A program made the position numbers and the translations under genes. This document shows, piece after piece, positions 1 to 7,730 of a DNA stretch of 16,822 nucleotides; the stretch's first letter is position 1, and each line of letters opens with the position of its first letter. The notes under the pieces were generated by a model. It had not been told where the DNA came from. It did not search any database and saw only the letters and a list, made by a program, of their open reading frames with translations. Origin of the DNA: JBOFCO01 sp051646105 (GTDB lineage: Bacteria > Pseudomonadota > Alphaproteobacteria > Rhodobacterales > Rhodobacteraceae). The DNA is taken from assembly GCA_051646105.1 (NCBI GenBank), contig JBOFCO010000108.1, forward strand, positions 1 to 16,822. The letters are read 5' to 3'.

Positions 1-15
1 GGGGCATGGACACGC

Positions 16-1743
16 TCAATAGATCACGGGTTCGGGCACTGGACCGCCATAATCCGTGCGCAGAAAATCAAAGTCGCATCCCTTGTCGGCCTGTTCGACA
101 TGCCGGTTGAAAACGAAACCATAGCCGCGCTCGTAACGCGGCTTCGGTGCAACCCAGACGGCGCGGCGGGCGGCAAGCTCCGCCTCGGGCACATCCATGT
201 TCAGGCTGCGGGCGGGGATATCCAGCGTGACCATATCGCCCGTCTTAAGCAGCGCCAGCGGGCCGCCGATCCACGATTCCGGTGCAACATGCAGCACGCA
301 AGCCCCGAAGCTGGTCCCTGACATCCGCGCATCGGAAATCCGCACCATATCACGCAGGCCCAGTTTCAGCAGCGCCTTCGGCATCGGGATCATCCCCCAT
401 TCCGGCATCCCCGGCCCGCCTTGCGGCCCGGCATTGCGCAAGACCAGAACGGTGTCGGGCGTCATGGGATAGTCGGGGTCGTCGATGATCTTTTTCAGGT
501 CTGGATAACTGTCGGCCACCAGCGCCGGGCCCGTATGACGGTGGAACTTCGGGTCGCAGGCGGCGGGTTTGATCACCGCGCCATCCGGGCACAGGTTTCC
601 CTTCAGCACGGCAAGAGAGCCCTCGTGATAGACCGGGTTCGACAGCGGGCGGATCACATCCTCATTCCAGATCTTCACCTGGTCCAGCCCGTCGACCAGC
701 GGCTTGCCGGTGACGGTAATTGCGGCAGGGTCAAGCTTGTCTCCCAGCTGTTTCATCAGGGCGCGCAAGCCCCCGGCATAGAAGAAATCCTCCATCAGAT
801 ACTGTGTACCCGATGGCCGGATATTGGCGATCACCGGGGTCGTCCGCCCGATCCGGTCCAGATCGTCCAGCCCCAGCGGCACACCCGCCCGCCGGGCCAT
901 TGCGATGACATGGATGATGGCATTCGTAGAGCAGCCTGTGGCCATCGCCACCGTCACGGCATTGTTTACGGCGGCCGGGGTGATGATCTTTTCGGGTGTC
1001 AGGTCTTCCCACACCATTCCCACGATCCGTCGCCCGCATTGGGTGGACATGCGCTGATGGTTGGCATCCGCCGCCGGGATCGACGATGCACCCGGCAGGC
1101 ACAGGCCCATCGCCTCGGCAATGGCGGTCATCGTGCTGGCGGTGCCCATGGTCATGCAGTGGCCATAGCTGCGGGCAATGCCGCCCTCGATCCCCTGCCA
1201 TTCTTCCTTGCTGATTGTGCCCGCGCGGCGTTCATCCCAATACTTGAATCCGTCCGTGCCGGAACCGAGATATTTGCCCGCGTAATTTCCCCGCAGCATC
1301 GGTCCGGCCGGCAGGAAGATGAACGGCAGCCCCATGCTGACTGCACCCATGATCAGCGCGGGCGTGGTCTTGTCACATCCGCCCATCAACACGGCACCAT
1401 CGACGGGGTGGGAACGCAGCAGCTCCTCTGTCTCCATCGCCAGCATGTTGCGGTAAAGCATGGTGGTCGGCTTGACGAAGTTCTCCGAAAGCGACAGCGC
1501 GGGAAGCTCCATGGGAAAGCCGCCCGCTTGCAGGATGCCACGCTTCACCCATTCCACGCGGTCCTTGAAATGCATGTGGCAGGGCTGCGCTTCCGACCAG
1601 GTGTTGATCACAGCGATGATCGGCTTGCCCTCCCAGTCTGCAGGATCATAGCCCATCTGCATAGACCGGGATCGATGGCCAAAGCTGCGCTGGTCATCCG
1701 GCAGCATCCAGCGGGCAGAGCGAAGGTCTTTGTATTCTTTCAT
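16..1743 (-). CDS. IlvD/EDD-family sugar-acid dehydratase (L-arabinonate dehydratase-like)
   Basis: A complete 575-residue protein, the usual length for sugar-acid members of the IlvD/EDD family. These cytoplasmic enzymes remove water from an aldonate to give a 2-keto-3-deoxy acid, using a [2Fe-2S] cluster and Mg2+. Visible cluster cysteines are C55 (in QPCHMHF), C123 (GGCDKTTPAL) and C196 (YGHCMTMG), spaced as in the L-arabinonate dehydratase group. The catalytic-serine region RMSGTSFGAC lies near residue 475, and the C-terminus carries GCDFDFL, typical of pentonate dehydratases. The start is supported by a GAGGGG Shine-Dalgarno six bases before the ATG. The gene is divergent from a GntR regulator, with a palindromic operator in between. 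The exact substrate (arabinonate, xylonate, fuconate or another acid) cannot be told. Branched-chain amino-acid synthesis is unlikely given the catabolic neighbours. Confidence 0.9.
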   Translation of the reverse strand: MKEYKDLRSARWMLPDDQRSFGHRSRSMQMGYDPADWEGKPIIAVINTWSEAQPCHMHFKDRVEWVKRGILQAGGFPMELPALSLSENFVKPTTMLYRNMLAMETEELLRSHPVDGAVLMGGCDKTTPALIMGAVSMGLPFIFLPAGPMLRGNYAGKYLGSGTDGFKYWDERRAGTISKEEWQGIEGGIARSYGHCMTMGTASTMTAIAEAMGLCLPGASSIPAADANHQRMSTQCGRRIVGMVWEDLTPEKIITPAAVNNAVTVAMATGCSTNAIIHVIAMARRAGVPLGLDDLDRIGRTTPVIANIRPSGTQYLMEDFFYAGGLRALMKQLGDKLDPAAITVTGKPLVDGLDQVKIWNEDVIRPLSNPVYHEGSLAVLKGNLCPDGAVIKPAACDPKFHRHTGPALVADSYPDLKKIIDDPDYPMTPDTVLVLRNAGPQGGPGMPEWGMIPMPKALLKLGLRDMVRISDARMSGTSFGACVLHVAPESWIGGPLALLKTGDMVTLDIPARSLNMDVPEAELAARRAVWVAPKPRYERGYGFVFNRHVEQADKGCDFDFLRTDYGGPVPEPVIY

Positions 1744-1775
1744 CTATTTCCCCTCACCCCGCCTGACACATGGCT

Positions 1776-1803
1776 TTGTCGGTCTATGGTTGACTAATAT
1801 ATT
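1776..1803 (+). promoter_or_regulatory. Candidate promoter of the gntR gene
   Basis: A TTGTCG -35-like hexamer (1776-1781) is followed after 16 bases by TATATT (1798-1803). The -10 element lies inside the 14-bp palindrome, so a bound repressor would block RNA polymerase. In the opposite direction, TTGCAA followed after 15 bases by the same TATATT core could serve the dehydratase gene. These are matches by eye to the sigma-70 consensus only. Confidence 0.35.
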
Positions 1804-1806
1804 AGT
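1793..1806. promoter_or_regulatory. Palindromic operator ACTAATATATTAGT between dehydratase and gntR
   Basis: A perfect 14-bp palindrome sits in the 129-bp divergent intergenic region. A 12/14 copy occurs at 9332-9345, upstream of oppA. GntR-family dimers commonly bind short palindromes in their own divergent promoter, so the adjacent GntR/FCD protein is the likely ligand-controlled repressor. The two-site match is seen directly; the binding protein is inferred. Confidence 0.65.
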
Positions 1807-1872
1807 TTTTCTGATGTTGCAACCAGCATTGCCCCGTGATCAATTGAGGGCAGCAAGCAAGGGAAGGCTTTC

Positions 1873-2607
1873 TTGGCGCAGGACACACAACTGGCAGAGG
1901 TGCTGAACCGCTTTGGCGCGCTTGGGCTGGGCATGGGCACGACTGTGGCGCAATCGGCGGCTGCACGCACGGTCGATTCCCTTCGCCACCGTATCATCAC
2001 CATGGACCTGCCGCCCGATACCGTGCTGTCTCGTGCAGAACTCGCCGCCGAGTACCATATCAGCCAGACACCGCTGCGCGAAGCGCTGCAAAAACTGGAA
2101 TCCGAAGGGCTGGTGGACATCTATCCGCAGTCCCGCACGGTGGTCACACGCATCGATCCGGGACAAATCCGCGAAGCGCATTTTTTGCGGCTGGCCGTCG
2201 AGACTGAGGTCACGCGCCGTCTGGCGGAAAACACTGATACGGTCGTGATCAGCCGCCTGAAAACCATCGTCGCGCTTCAGGAAGCGCTGGCGGGAAATAC
2301 CGCCGAACTTCCCGCCTTTCAGGAACTGGACGAACTGTTCCACCAGACGATGATCGGTGCGGCGGGGCAGCCCGGACTTTATGCGCTCCTGCGATCGCGC
2401 TCTGGCCACCTGAACCGGCTTCGGCGATTGGACTTGCCGGGCGAAGGCAAGATCCGCCACATCCTTGAAGGCCACCGCGCCATCGTTGCGGCGATAGAGT
2501 CGCATGAACCCGAAAAGGCACAAGAGGCGATCCGCAGCCATCTCAGCCAGACGCTTGGCCGTCTGGATATGTTGCGGCAAAGCCATCCGCAGTTCTTCAC
2601 TGCCTGA
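1873..2607 (+). CDS. GntR-family transcription regulator, FCD subfamily
   Basis: A 244-residue regulator. The winged helix-turn-helix spans about residues 33-95, with the recognition region HISQTPLREALQKLESEGLV. A C-terminal FCD ligand domain (about 105-230) carries the usual metal or ligand residues D153, H157, H201 and H223. The start chosen is a TTG with an AGGGAAGG Shine-Dalgarno about six bases upstream. An ATG at 1933 would give 224 residues and still keep the DNA-binding domain, so the start is not certain. It is divergent from the dehydratase gene and ends two bases from the end of the convergent SDR gene. The shared palindromes at 1793 and 9332 suggest it controls the dehydratase, itself and the opp operon. 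FCD effectors are often sugar acids or other organic acids; here the ligand is unknown. Confidence 0.9.
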   Translation: MAQDTQLAEVLNRFGALGLGMGTTVAQSAAARTVDSLRHRIITMDLPPDTVLSRAELAAEYHISQTPLREALQKLESEGLVDIYPQSRTVVTRIDPGQIREAHFLRLAVETEVTRRLAENTDTVVISRLKTIVALQEALAGNTAELPAFQELDELFHQTMIGAAGQPGLYALLRSRSGHLNRLRRLDLPGEGKIRHILEGHRAIVAAIESHEPEKAQEAIRSHLSQTLGRLDMLRQSHPQFFTA

Positions 2608-2609
2608 CG

Positions 2610-3275
2610 TCAAAGCGATGCCCCGCCACAGACGATAACCTGCTGGCCGGTTATGCTGCGCGCGGCCGGGGAAAGCAGGAAGGCGACAGTTCCCGCCACC
2701 TCCTCCGGCTGGATCAGGCGGCCCATTAGCGGCAGTTTCGGCGGCGCGGATTTCCGGGCAGGATCGGACAGCATCGGGGTTTCCGTGGCACCGGGCGCGA
2801 CGATATTCACGGTAATCCGGCGCGGGGCAAGTTCTGCAGCGATAGAGCGGACAAATCCGGTCAGCGCCGATTTCGAAGCCGCATAAAGCGACCGGCCCGC
2901 CATGCCCTGCGCCACACGGCTGCCGACGATGATGATCCGCCCACCGTCCGGCATCGCCGGTCCCAGATGCTGGACAAGTTCTGCCGCCACCCCCACATGC
3001 AGACGCCACATCAACTCACCGTCGGCAAGCTGCATCGTGTCATGACGGCCCACCCGCAAAAGACCAGCGGCGTGAATGACCGCATCGAAACGACCAAGAC
3101 CAGCAAGTGCTTGCCGCGTTGCCTCAGGATCAGACAAATCGACAGACACATGATCCAGTCCGGAAAGATCGGGTGACGTCCGGGACAGCGCGACGATCTG
3201 CCAACCCTGCCCCAAAAGCGCCTCGGCAATCGCCCGGCCAATGCCGGAACTGGCCCCGGTTACAAGGGCACGCAT
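2610..3275 (-). CDS. Short-chain dehydrogenase/reductase (SDR)
   Basis: A 221-residue classical SDR that should oxidise or reduce a hydroxyl/keto group with NAD(P). It shows the nucleotide motif TGASSGIG (6-13), HAAG (68-71, usually NNAG), catalytic S119, Y131 and K135 (YAASK), and the PGATETPM loop. The position where classical SDRs have the tetrad asparagine appears to be H93 (in RLHVG). It is the last gene of the opp operon. Its ATG overlaps the upstream dehydrogenase stop as TGATG, so translation is probably coupled, and a GGTGA Shine-Dalgarno lies just upstream. It is at the short end for the family, but the Rossmann core is complete. In this context it may oxidise a sugar or sugar acid; the substrate is unknown. 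Confidence 0.88.
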   Translation of the reverse strand: MRALVTGASSGIGRAIAEALLGQGWQIVALSRTSPDLSGLDHVSVDLSDPEATRQALAGLGRFDAVIHAAGLLRVGRHDTMQLADGELMWRLHVGVAAELVQHLGPAMPDGGRIIIVGSRVAQGMAGRSLYAASKSALTGFVRSIAAELAPRRITVNIVAPGATETPMLSDPARKSAPPKLPLMGRLIQPEEVAGTVAFLLSPAARSITGQQVIVCGGASL

Positions 3276-4222
3276 CAGTTCACCGGTGTCAGCAACGGTT
3301 TTCCTGCGAAATGCGCGGCAAGATTATCAACCACCAGTTGCGCCATGGCGTTCCGGGTTTCTACCGTACCGCTGGCATGATGCGGGAACAGCGTGACATT
3401 GGGCAGCGATGTCAGCGCCGGATCGGGGTTGGGTTCATTCCAGAACACATCCAAAGCTGCCGCCCCCAGACCACCATCCCGCAGCGCCGCGATCAGCGCG
3501 GATTCATCGACCACCGAACCCCGGCTGACGTTGACCAGCGTCCCCTTTGGGCCCAGCGCGCGGATCACGCGGTCATCGATCAGGTTCTTTGTCCCCGCCC
3601 CGCCCGCAACGATGACGATCAGCGCATCCGCCCATTCCGCCAGCTTCAGAAGATCGGGCTGGAACGGCAATCCCAGCCCCTTGCGTTCACTTCGGCTGAA
3701 ATAGGCCAGTTCCAGACCCATAGCCTGCGCACGTCCGACGATGGCCTGACCGATCTTGCCCATGCCGACGATGCCAAGCCGCTTCCCCTTCAGTGCTGAT
3801 TGCAGCGGGAACATGCCTTTGCGCCCCCAGTCGCCGGAAACAACGTAGGCGTGGGCAGCAACCAGACTGCGCCGGGAAGCGAGCAGAAGCATCATGGCCA
3901 GATCAGCCACATCATCCGACAGCGCATCCGATGTGTTGGTCAGCCTGATCCCGCGGTCGGTCAGCGCCTCGACATCAATGGTTTCGTAGCCGGCGCTGGA
4001 GCAGGCCACAATCGCCAGCGCCGGAAGCCTGTCGATCATCGCCCGCGTCAGTTCGGCATGCCCGTTGGTCACGATTGCCGTGCACTGCTTGCCCGGTCCG
4101 TCCAGCATCGCCTCGCGCCCGGCAGCATCGGCAAGATCGTAACGATGCAGGGTATAAGCCGCCTCCAGCATCGCCATCTGCGGGGCAAGCGTGGGGTAAA
4201 GCACCAGAACGTCGGGTTTCAT
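3275..4222 (-). CDS. D-isomer-specific 2-hydroxyacid dehydrogenase
   Basis: A 315-residue cytoplasmic enzyme of the D-2-hydroxyacid dehydrogenase family, which interconverts 2-keto acids and D-2-hydroxy acids. The nucleotide fold has GMGKIG (153-158). The family catalytic residues are R234 (SRGSVVD), E263 (NEP) and H281 (PHHASGT). After the second strand comes FSRSER (about 175-180) in place of an acidic residue, a pattern typical of NADP(H)-preferring glyoxylate/hydroxypyruvate reductases. The start ATG overlaps the oppDF stop (ATGA) and has an AAGGTGA Shine-Dalgarno. Likely roles are reduction of hydroxypyruvate or glyoxylate, or oxidation of an imported aldonate at C2. Family membership is firm; the substrate is inferred. 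Confidence 0.9.
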   Translation of the reverse strand: MKPDVLVLYPTLAPQMAMLEAAYTLHRYDLADAAGREAMLDGPGKQCTAIVTNGHAELTRAMIDRLPALAIVACSSAGYETIDVEALTDRGIRLTNTSDALSDDVADLAMMLLLASRRSLVAAHAYVVSGDWGRKGMFPLQSALKGKRLGIVGMGKIGQAIVGRAQAMGLELAYFSRSERKGLGLPFQPDLLKLAEWADALIVIVAGGAGTKNLIDDRVIRALGPKGTLVNVSRGSVVDESALIAALRDGGLGAAALDVFWNEPNPDPALTSLPNVTLFPHHASGTVETRNAMAQLVVDNLAAHFAGKPLLTPVN

Positions 4223-5844
4223 GCTGTCACCTTTGCCGCATGACGTGCTGCGCGACGCGCCGCCTGCACCGCCGGATCGGGATCAAGCGACGCTGCCAGC
4301 AGGTTTTTTGTATACATCTCTCGCGGGGTCCCGAATATCTGTCGCACGCTGCCCTGCTCCACGATCCGCCCCCCCTGCATCACGATTACCCTGTCGGCAA
4401 AGTCACGCACCACCGGCAGGTCATGCGCGATGAAGATGTAGCTCAGCCCCAACCGCCTGCGAAGGTCTGCCAGAAGCTCGATCACCTGTGCCTGGATCGA
4501 CACATCCAGCGCGCTGACCGCCTCGTCGCAGATGATGATACGCGGTTCCAGCGCCAGCGCGCGGGCAATGGCGATCCGTTGCCTTTGCCCGCCGGAAAAC
4601 TGGTGTGGGTAGCGGTGCATGTGCTCGACCGTCAAGCCCACCTGTTGCAGCAGCTCGGACGCCCGTGCCTTCCATCGATCACGGGGCAGGATTTCCGGAT
4701 GAATGACCCAGGCTTCTGAAATCAGCTCATAGACCGACATGCGCGGGTTCAGACTTTGCGTAGGATCCTGAAACACCATCTGGATGTCACGGCGCATCTG
4801 ATACAACTCACGCGGCGACAGCGCGAAAAGATCACGCCCCTGATAGACCGCCTGCCCCGATGTCGGCTCCTCCAGCCGCAACAGGCATTTGGCCAGCGTG
4901 GATTTCCCCGATCCGCTCTCGCCGACGATGGCAAGGGTTTCCCCCTCGGCCAGTGCAAAATCGGCATTATCTAGTGCTGCAAATTCCCCGTAGCGCTTTG
5001 AAAGCCCCGACACGGACAGCAGCGGTGCGGCAGGGACACGGTCGGCGGGCATTTCGCCCTTGCCGGGAGCGGCAGCGATCAGCTTTCGGGTATAGGGATG
5101 CTGCGGATTGGCATAAACTTCGGCGGCAGAACCCGCTTCCACGATCTCGCCGCCGTTCATCACCACAACCCTGTCGGCGACCTCGGCCACCACGCCAAGA
5201 TCGTGCGTGATCAACAACAGGCCCATGCCGGTTTCTTCCTGCAACTTTTCCAGCAAGTCCAGGATTTGCGCCTGCACCGTCACATCCAGCGCCGTCGTCG
5301 GTTCATCCGCAATCAGGATATCGGGACGCAACGCCAGTGCCATGGCGATCATCAGCCGCTGGCGTTGCCCGCCGGAAAACTGGTGCGGATATTTGTGTGC
5401 CGAAGCTTCGGGGTTCGGAATACCGACCTTGGCCAAAAGCGACAGTGTTTCCTCTCTGGCCTTCGCACGGCTGGTGCCGTGGATGACCATCGTTTCCTCG
5501 ATCTGCCAGCCCACGGTATAAACCGGATTCAAATGCGAGAGCGGATCCTGAAAGATCATGGCAATACGCTTGCCGTTGATGGCCCGCCGCTGTTCCCTGG
5601 TCATGCGCAGCAGATCGCGCCCCTCGAACAGCAGTTCGCCGCTGGTTATTTCGCCGGGTGGACAATCGATCAGGTCAAGAATCGCCGAAGCCGAAACGGA
5701 TTTCCCCGACCCGCTTTCCCCAAGGATCGCCAGGACCTCGCCCCTGTCCAGATGCCAGTTGACGTTCCTGACCGCATGAACGGGGCCGCGTGCGGTATGA
5801 AAGGTGACGGAAAGGTTGCGCACCTCTAGCAGATGGTCAGCCAT
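4219..5844 (-). CDS. Fused ABC transporter ATPase, OppD-OppF type
   Basis: A 541-residue protein with two ABC ATPase domains in one chain, which powers the OppBC permease on the cytoplasmic face. Domain 1 has Walker A GESGSGKS (42-49), signature FSGGQRQR (156-163), Walker B ending IADE (178-181) and switch H214. Domain 2 has the same elements at 308-315, 416-423, ICDE (438-441) and H474. The linker carries the OppD C-terminal signature NPQHPYTRKLIAAAP, typical of the peptide/nickel/oligosaccharide importer family. The start chosen is MADHLLEV, overlapping the oppC end by eight bases. An in-frame ATG at 5889 would add 15 residues unlike the family. All catalytic motifs are intact in both halves. 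Confidence 0.92.
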   Translation of the reverse strand: MADHLLEVRNLSVTFHTARGPVHAVRNVNWHLDRGEVLAILGESGSGKSVSASAILDLIDCPPGEITSGELLFEGRDLLRMTREQRRAINGKRIAMIFQDPLSHLNPVYTVGWQIEETMVIHGTSRAKAREETLSLLAKVGIPNPEASAHKYPHQFSGGQRQRLMIAMALALRPDILIADEPTTALDVTVQAQILDLLEKLQEETGMGLLLITHDLGVVAEVADRVVVMNGGEIVEAGSAAEVYANPQHPYTRKLIAAAPGKGEMPADRVPAAPLLSVSGLSKRYGEFAALDNADFALAEGETLAIVGESGSGKSTLAKCLLRLEEPTSGQAVYQGRDLFALSPRELYQMRRDIQMVFQDPTQSLNPRMSVYELISEAWVIHPEILPRDRWKARASELLQQVGLTVEHMHRYPHQFSGGQRQRIAIARALALEPRIIICDEAVSALDVSIQAQVIELLADLRRRLGLSYIFIAHDLPVVRDFADRVIVMQGGRIVEQGSVRQIFGTPREMYTKNLLAASLDPDPAVQAARRAARHAAKVTA

Positions 5845-6745
5845 TCTTGCGCCCCCCGATTTCCAGCCGCCAGCGCTGCTGGGGATCAAGCGCGACGCGC
5901 AGCCAGTTGGACAGCAGATTCAGACTTAGCGTCGTAAGGATGATCGCCAGCCCCGGCCAGAACGAAAGCCACCAGGCATTGATCATATACTGGCGGCCCT
6001 GACTGACCATCAGCCCCCAGGTAAGTTGTGGTGCCTGAATGCCGATACCAAGAAACGACAGCGCACTTTCTGCCAGCATGACAAAGGCGAAATCCAGGGT
6101 GGCGATGGTCAGCAGCGTTGGCAGGACAACGGGCAGAATGTGACGAAAGACAATGCGTGCATCCGATGCGCCCATCACCTTGGCGGCCTGCACGAACATG
6201 CGCTCGCGGATTTCCAGAACCTCGGCCCGCGTGGTGCGCAGATAAACCGGAATCCGCGTGATGGCGAGAACAAGGATGATGTTCGCGACCGAGGGCTCCA
6301 GCATATAAAGCACGATCACTGCAAGAAGCAGCGACGGGAACGACATGATGACATCCGCCAGTCGCGGGATAATCTGCGCCCAGCGCCCGCGCGAATAGCC
6401 CGCCACAAGCCCGAGCGCGGACCCGATCAGCATCGAAGCCAGTACGGCACCGACGGCGATCATGATGGTGTTGCGCGCGGCGACGATCATCAGGGCCAGC
6501 AGCGGCCGGCCCCTTGCCTCACCCCCAAGAACGTAAAGCCAGCCGCGGGACAGATCGAACGGTGGACTGTTGCGGCCGCGCAGGTTCTGTTTGGTCACCA
6601 CATCGCCAAGCAGCAACGGCCCAAGCACCGCGCACAAAAGGACGATCATCAGGAATACGGCGGCGAAGGTTGCGGGTTTGTCGGCCCACAACATCGAAAG
6701 GAACGTCCTGATCCGGGTTTTTTCTGGGACTGTCACGTCGGTCAT
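5837..6745 (-). CDS. ABC transporter permease, OppC/DppC family
   Basis: A 302-residue inner-membrane permease with about six hydrophobic segments; the first is near residues 25-47. A cytoplasmic EAA loop lies at about 183-209 (QAAKVMGASDARIVFRHILP) and contacts the ATPase. The segment where many OppC proteins read LGTD-x-LGRD is altered here to LGGEARGRP (about 73-81), but the rest is typical. The gene starts six bases after the oppB stop and overlaps the oppDF start by eight bases, so it belongs to the same operon. It forms the membrane channel with OppB. Substrate class cannot be read from the permease. Confidence 0.9.
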   Translation of the reverse strand: MTDVTVPEKTRIRTFLSMLWADKPATFAAVFLMIVLLCAVLGPLLLGDVVTKQNLRGRNSPPFDLSRGWLYVLGGEARGRPLLALMIVAARNTIMIAVGAVLASMLIGSALGLVAGYSRGRWAQIIPRLADVIMSFPSLLLAVIVLYMLEPSVANIILVLAITRIPVYLRTTRAEVLEIRERMFVQAAKVMGASDARIVFRHILPVVLPTLLTIATLDFAFVMLAESALSFLGIGIQAPQLTWGLMVSQGRQYMINAWWLSFWPGLAIILTTLSLNLLSNWLRVALDPQQRWRLEIGGRKNG

Positions 6746-6751
6746 GGCCGA

Positions 6752-7666
6752 TCAGTACCGGATACGGGGATCAAGCACCGCATAGGCGATGTCGATGAGA
6801 ATGTTCATCAGGAAGATCGCACATGCCGTTACCATGATGGCTGCAAGAACGACGGCGAAATCCCTTTGCAGAATGGAATCGATCATCAGCTTTCCGACAC
6901 CGGGAAAGCCGAAAATCGTTTCGACAACCACTGCGCCGTTCAGCATACCGGCCGCCTGATCCCCGATCACGGTGATGACAGGCAGCATCCCGTTGCGCAA
7001 CGCATGGACAAAGATGATCGGGCGCGGCCGCACCCCTTTTGCACGCGCGGTTTTGACATAGGCCGATGACAGGGCAGAGATCATCGATCCGCGCACGACC
7101 TGCAAGATAAGGCCGAATGGCCTTATGAACAGCACGCCGACGGGCATGATCCAGTGCCATATGGTGCCGGTGCCCGATGTGGGCAGCCAACCGAGATTTA
7201 CGGCAAAAATCACGATTGCGACGATGGCAATCCAGAAATCGGGGGCAGAAGCGCCGATCAGGGAAAAGAAGGTGGCGATCCGGTCAAATACGCCTCCCAC
7301 GTTGAACGCCGCGAGCGAGCCAACGACGATTGCCGCGAGCGATACCAGAAGCATTGTGATGACAGCCAGCGCGAGCGTCCATTTGAACGCTTCCAGCACC
7401 ACCTCAAGCGCCGGGCGCGACTTGCGGATGCTGTCACCAAAGTCGAGCGTCACAAGATCGCTGACATACCGCCCGAACTGCACCAGCAGCGGATCGTTCA
7501 GCCCGTGAAGCTTGCGGAAATTTTCCCGCGCCTCAAGGCTGGCATCCACCGGCAGATATAGCTGCGCCGGATCACCGGTCAGGCGTGAGAGGAAGAACAC
7601 CATTACGATCAGGACCAGCAGCGAAGCTGCGCTGGCGACGGCCCGTTTTGCGAGGAATTTCTGCAT
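6752..7666 (-). CDS. ABC transporter permease, OppB/DppB family
   Basis: A 304-residue inner-membrane protein of normal OppB length. The N-terminal transmembrane helix (about 8-28) is followed by the periplasmic HGLNDPLLVQF segment, which is a family hallmark. Further hydrophobic segments follow, with an EAA loop at about 202-228 (KTARAKGVRPRPIIFVHALRN). The C-terminus DPRIRY is conserved in the family. An AGGGGG Shine-Dalgarno five bases before the ATG supports the start. A 64-bp gap containing a strong hairpin separates it from oppA, which probably sets binding protein above permease levels. Confidence 0.92.
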   Translation of the reverse strand: MQKFLAKRAVASAASLLVLIVMVFFLSRLTGDPAQLYLPVDASLEARENFRKLHGLNDPLLVQFGRYVSDLVTLDFGDSIRKSRPALEVVLEAFKWTLALAVITMLLVSLAAIVVGSLAAFNVGGVFDRIATFFSLIGASAPDFWIAIVAIVIFAVNLGWLPTSGTGTIWHWIMPVGVLFIRPFGLILQVVRGSMISALSSAYVKTARAKGVRPRPIIFVHALRNGMLPVITVIGDQAAGMLNGAVVVETIFGFPGVGKLMIDSILQRDFAVVLAAIMVTACAIFLMNILIDIAYAVLDPRIRY

Positions 7667-7688
7667 CCGTGCCCCCTAACGCGAATGG

Positions 7689-7721
7689 CTGGCAGCGGCG
7701 GGGCATGCCCGCCGCTGCCAG
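7689..7721 (-). promoter_or_regulatory. Strong stem-loop between oppA and oppB
   Basis: A perfect 14-bp GC-rich inverted repeat with a five-base loop (GCATG) lies ten bases past the oppA stop in the transcript direction. No run of U follows, so it is unlikely to be an efficient intrinsic terminator. Hairpins here commonly protect the 3' end of binding-protein mRNA or partly attenuate readthrough into permease genes. The hairpin is seen; its role is inferred. Confidence 0.75.
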
Positions 7722-7730
7722 TCTTTCAGC

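Noticed and set aside
1..15. ATG at 7-5 on the minus strand as the start of a next gene after the dehydratase
   Set aside because: Only two codons are visible and no clear Shine-Dalgarno precedes it, so nothing can be said.
421..1797. A 458-codon open frame antisense to the dehydratase
   Set aside because: No family signature, and it mirrors a clear IlvD/EDD gene. Long antisense frames are expected from GC-rich third positions.
7689..7721. Intrinsic terminator after oppA
   Set aside because: The hairpin is strong but no T run follows in the transcript direction.
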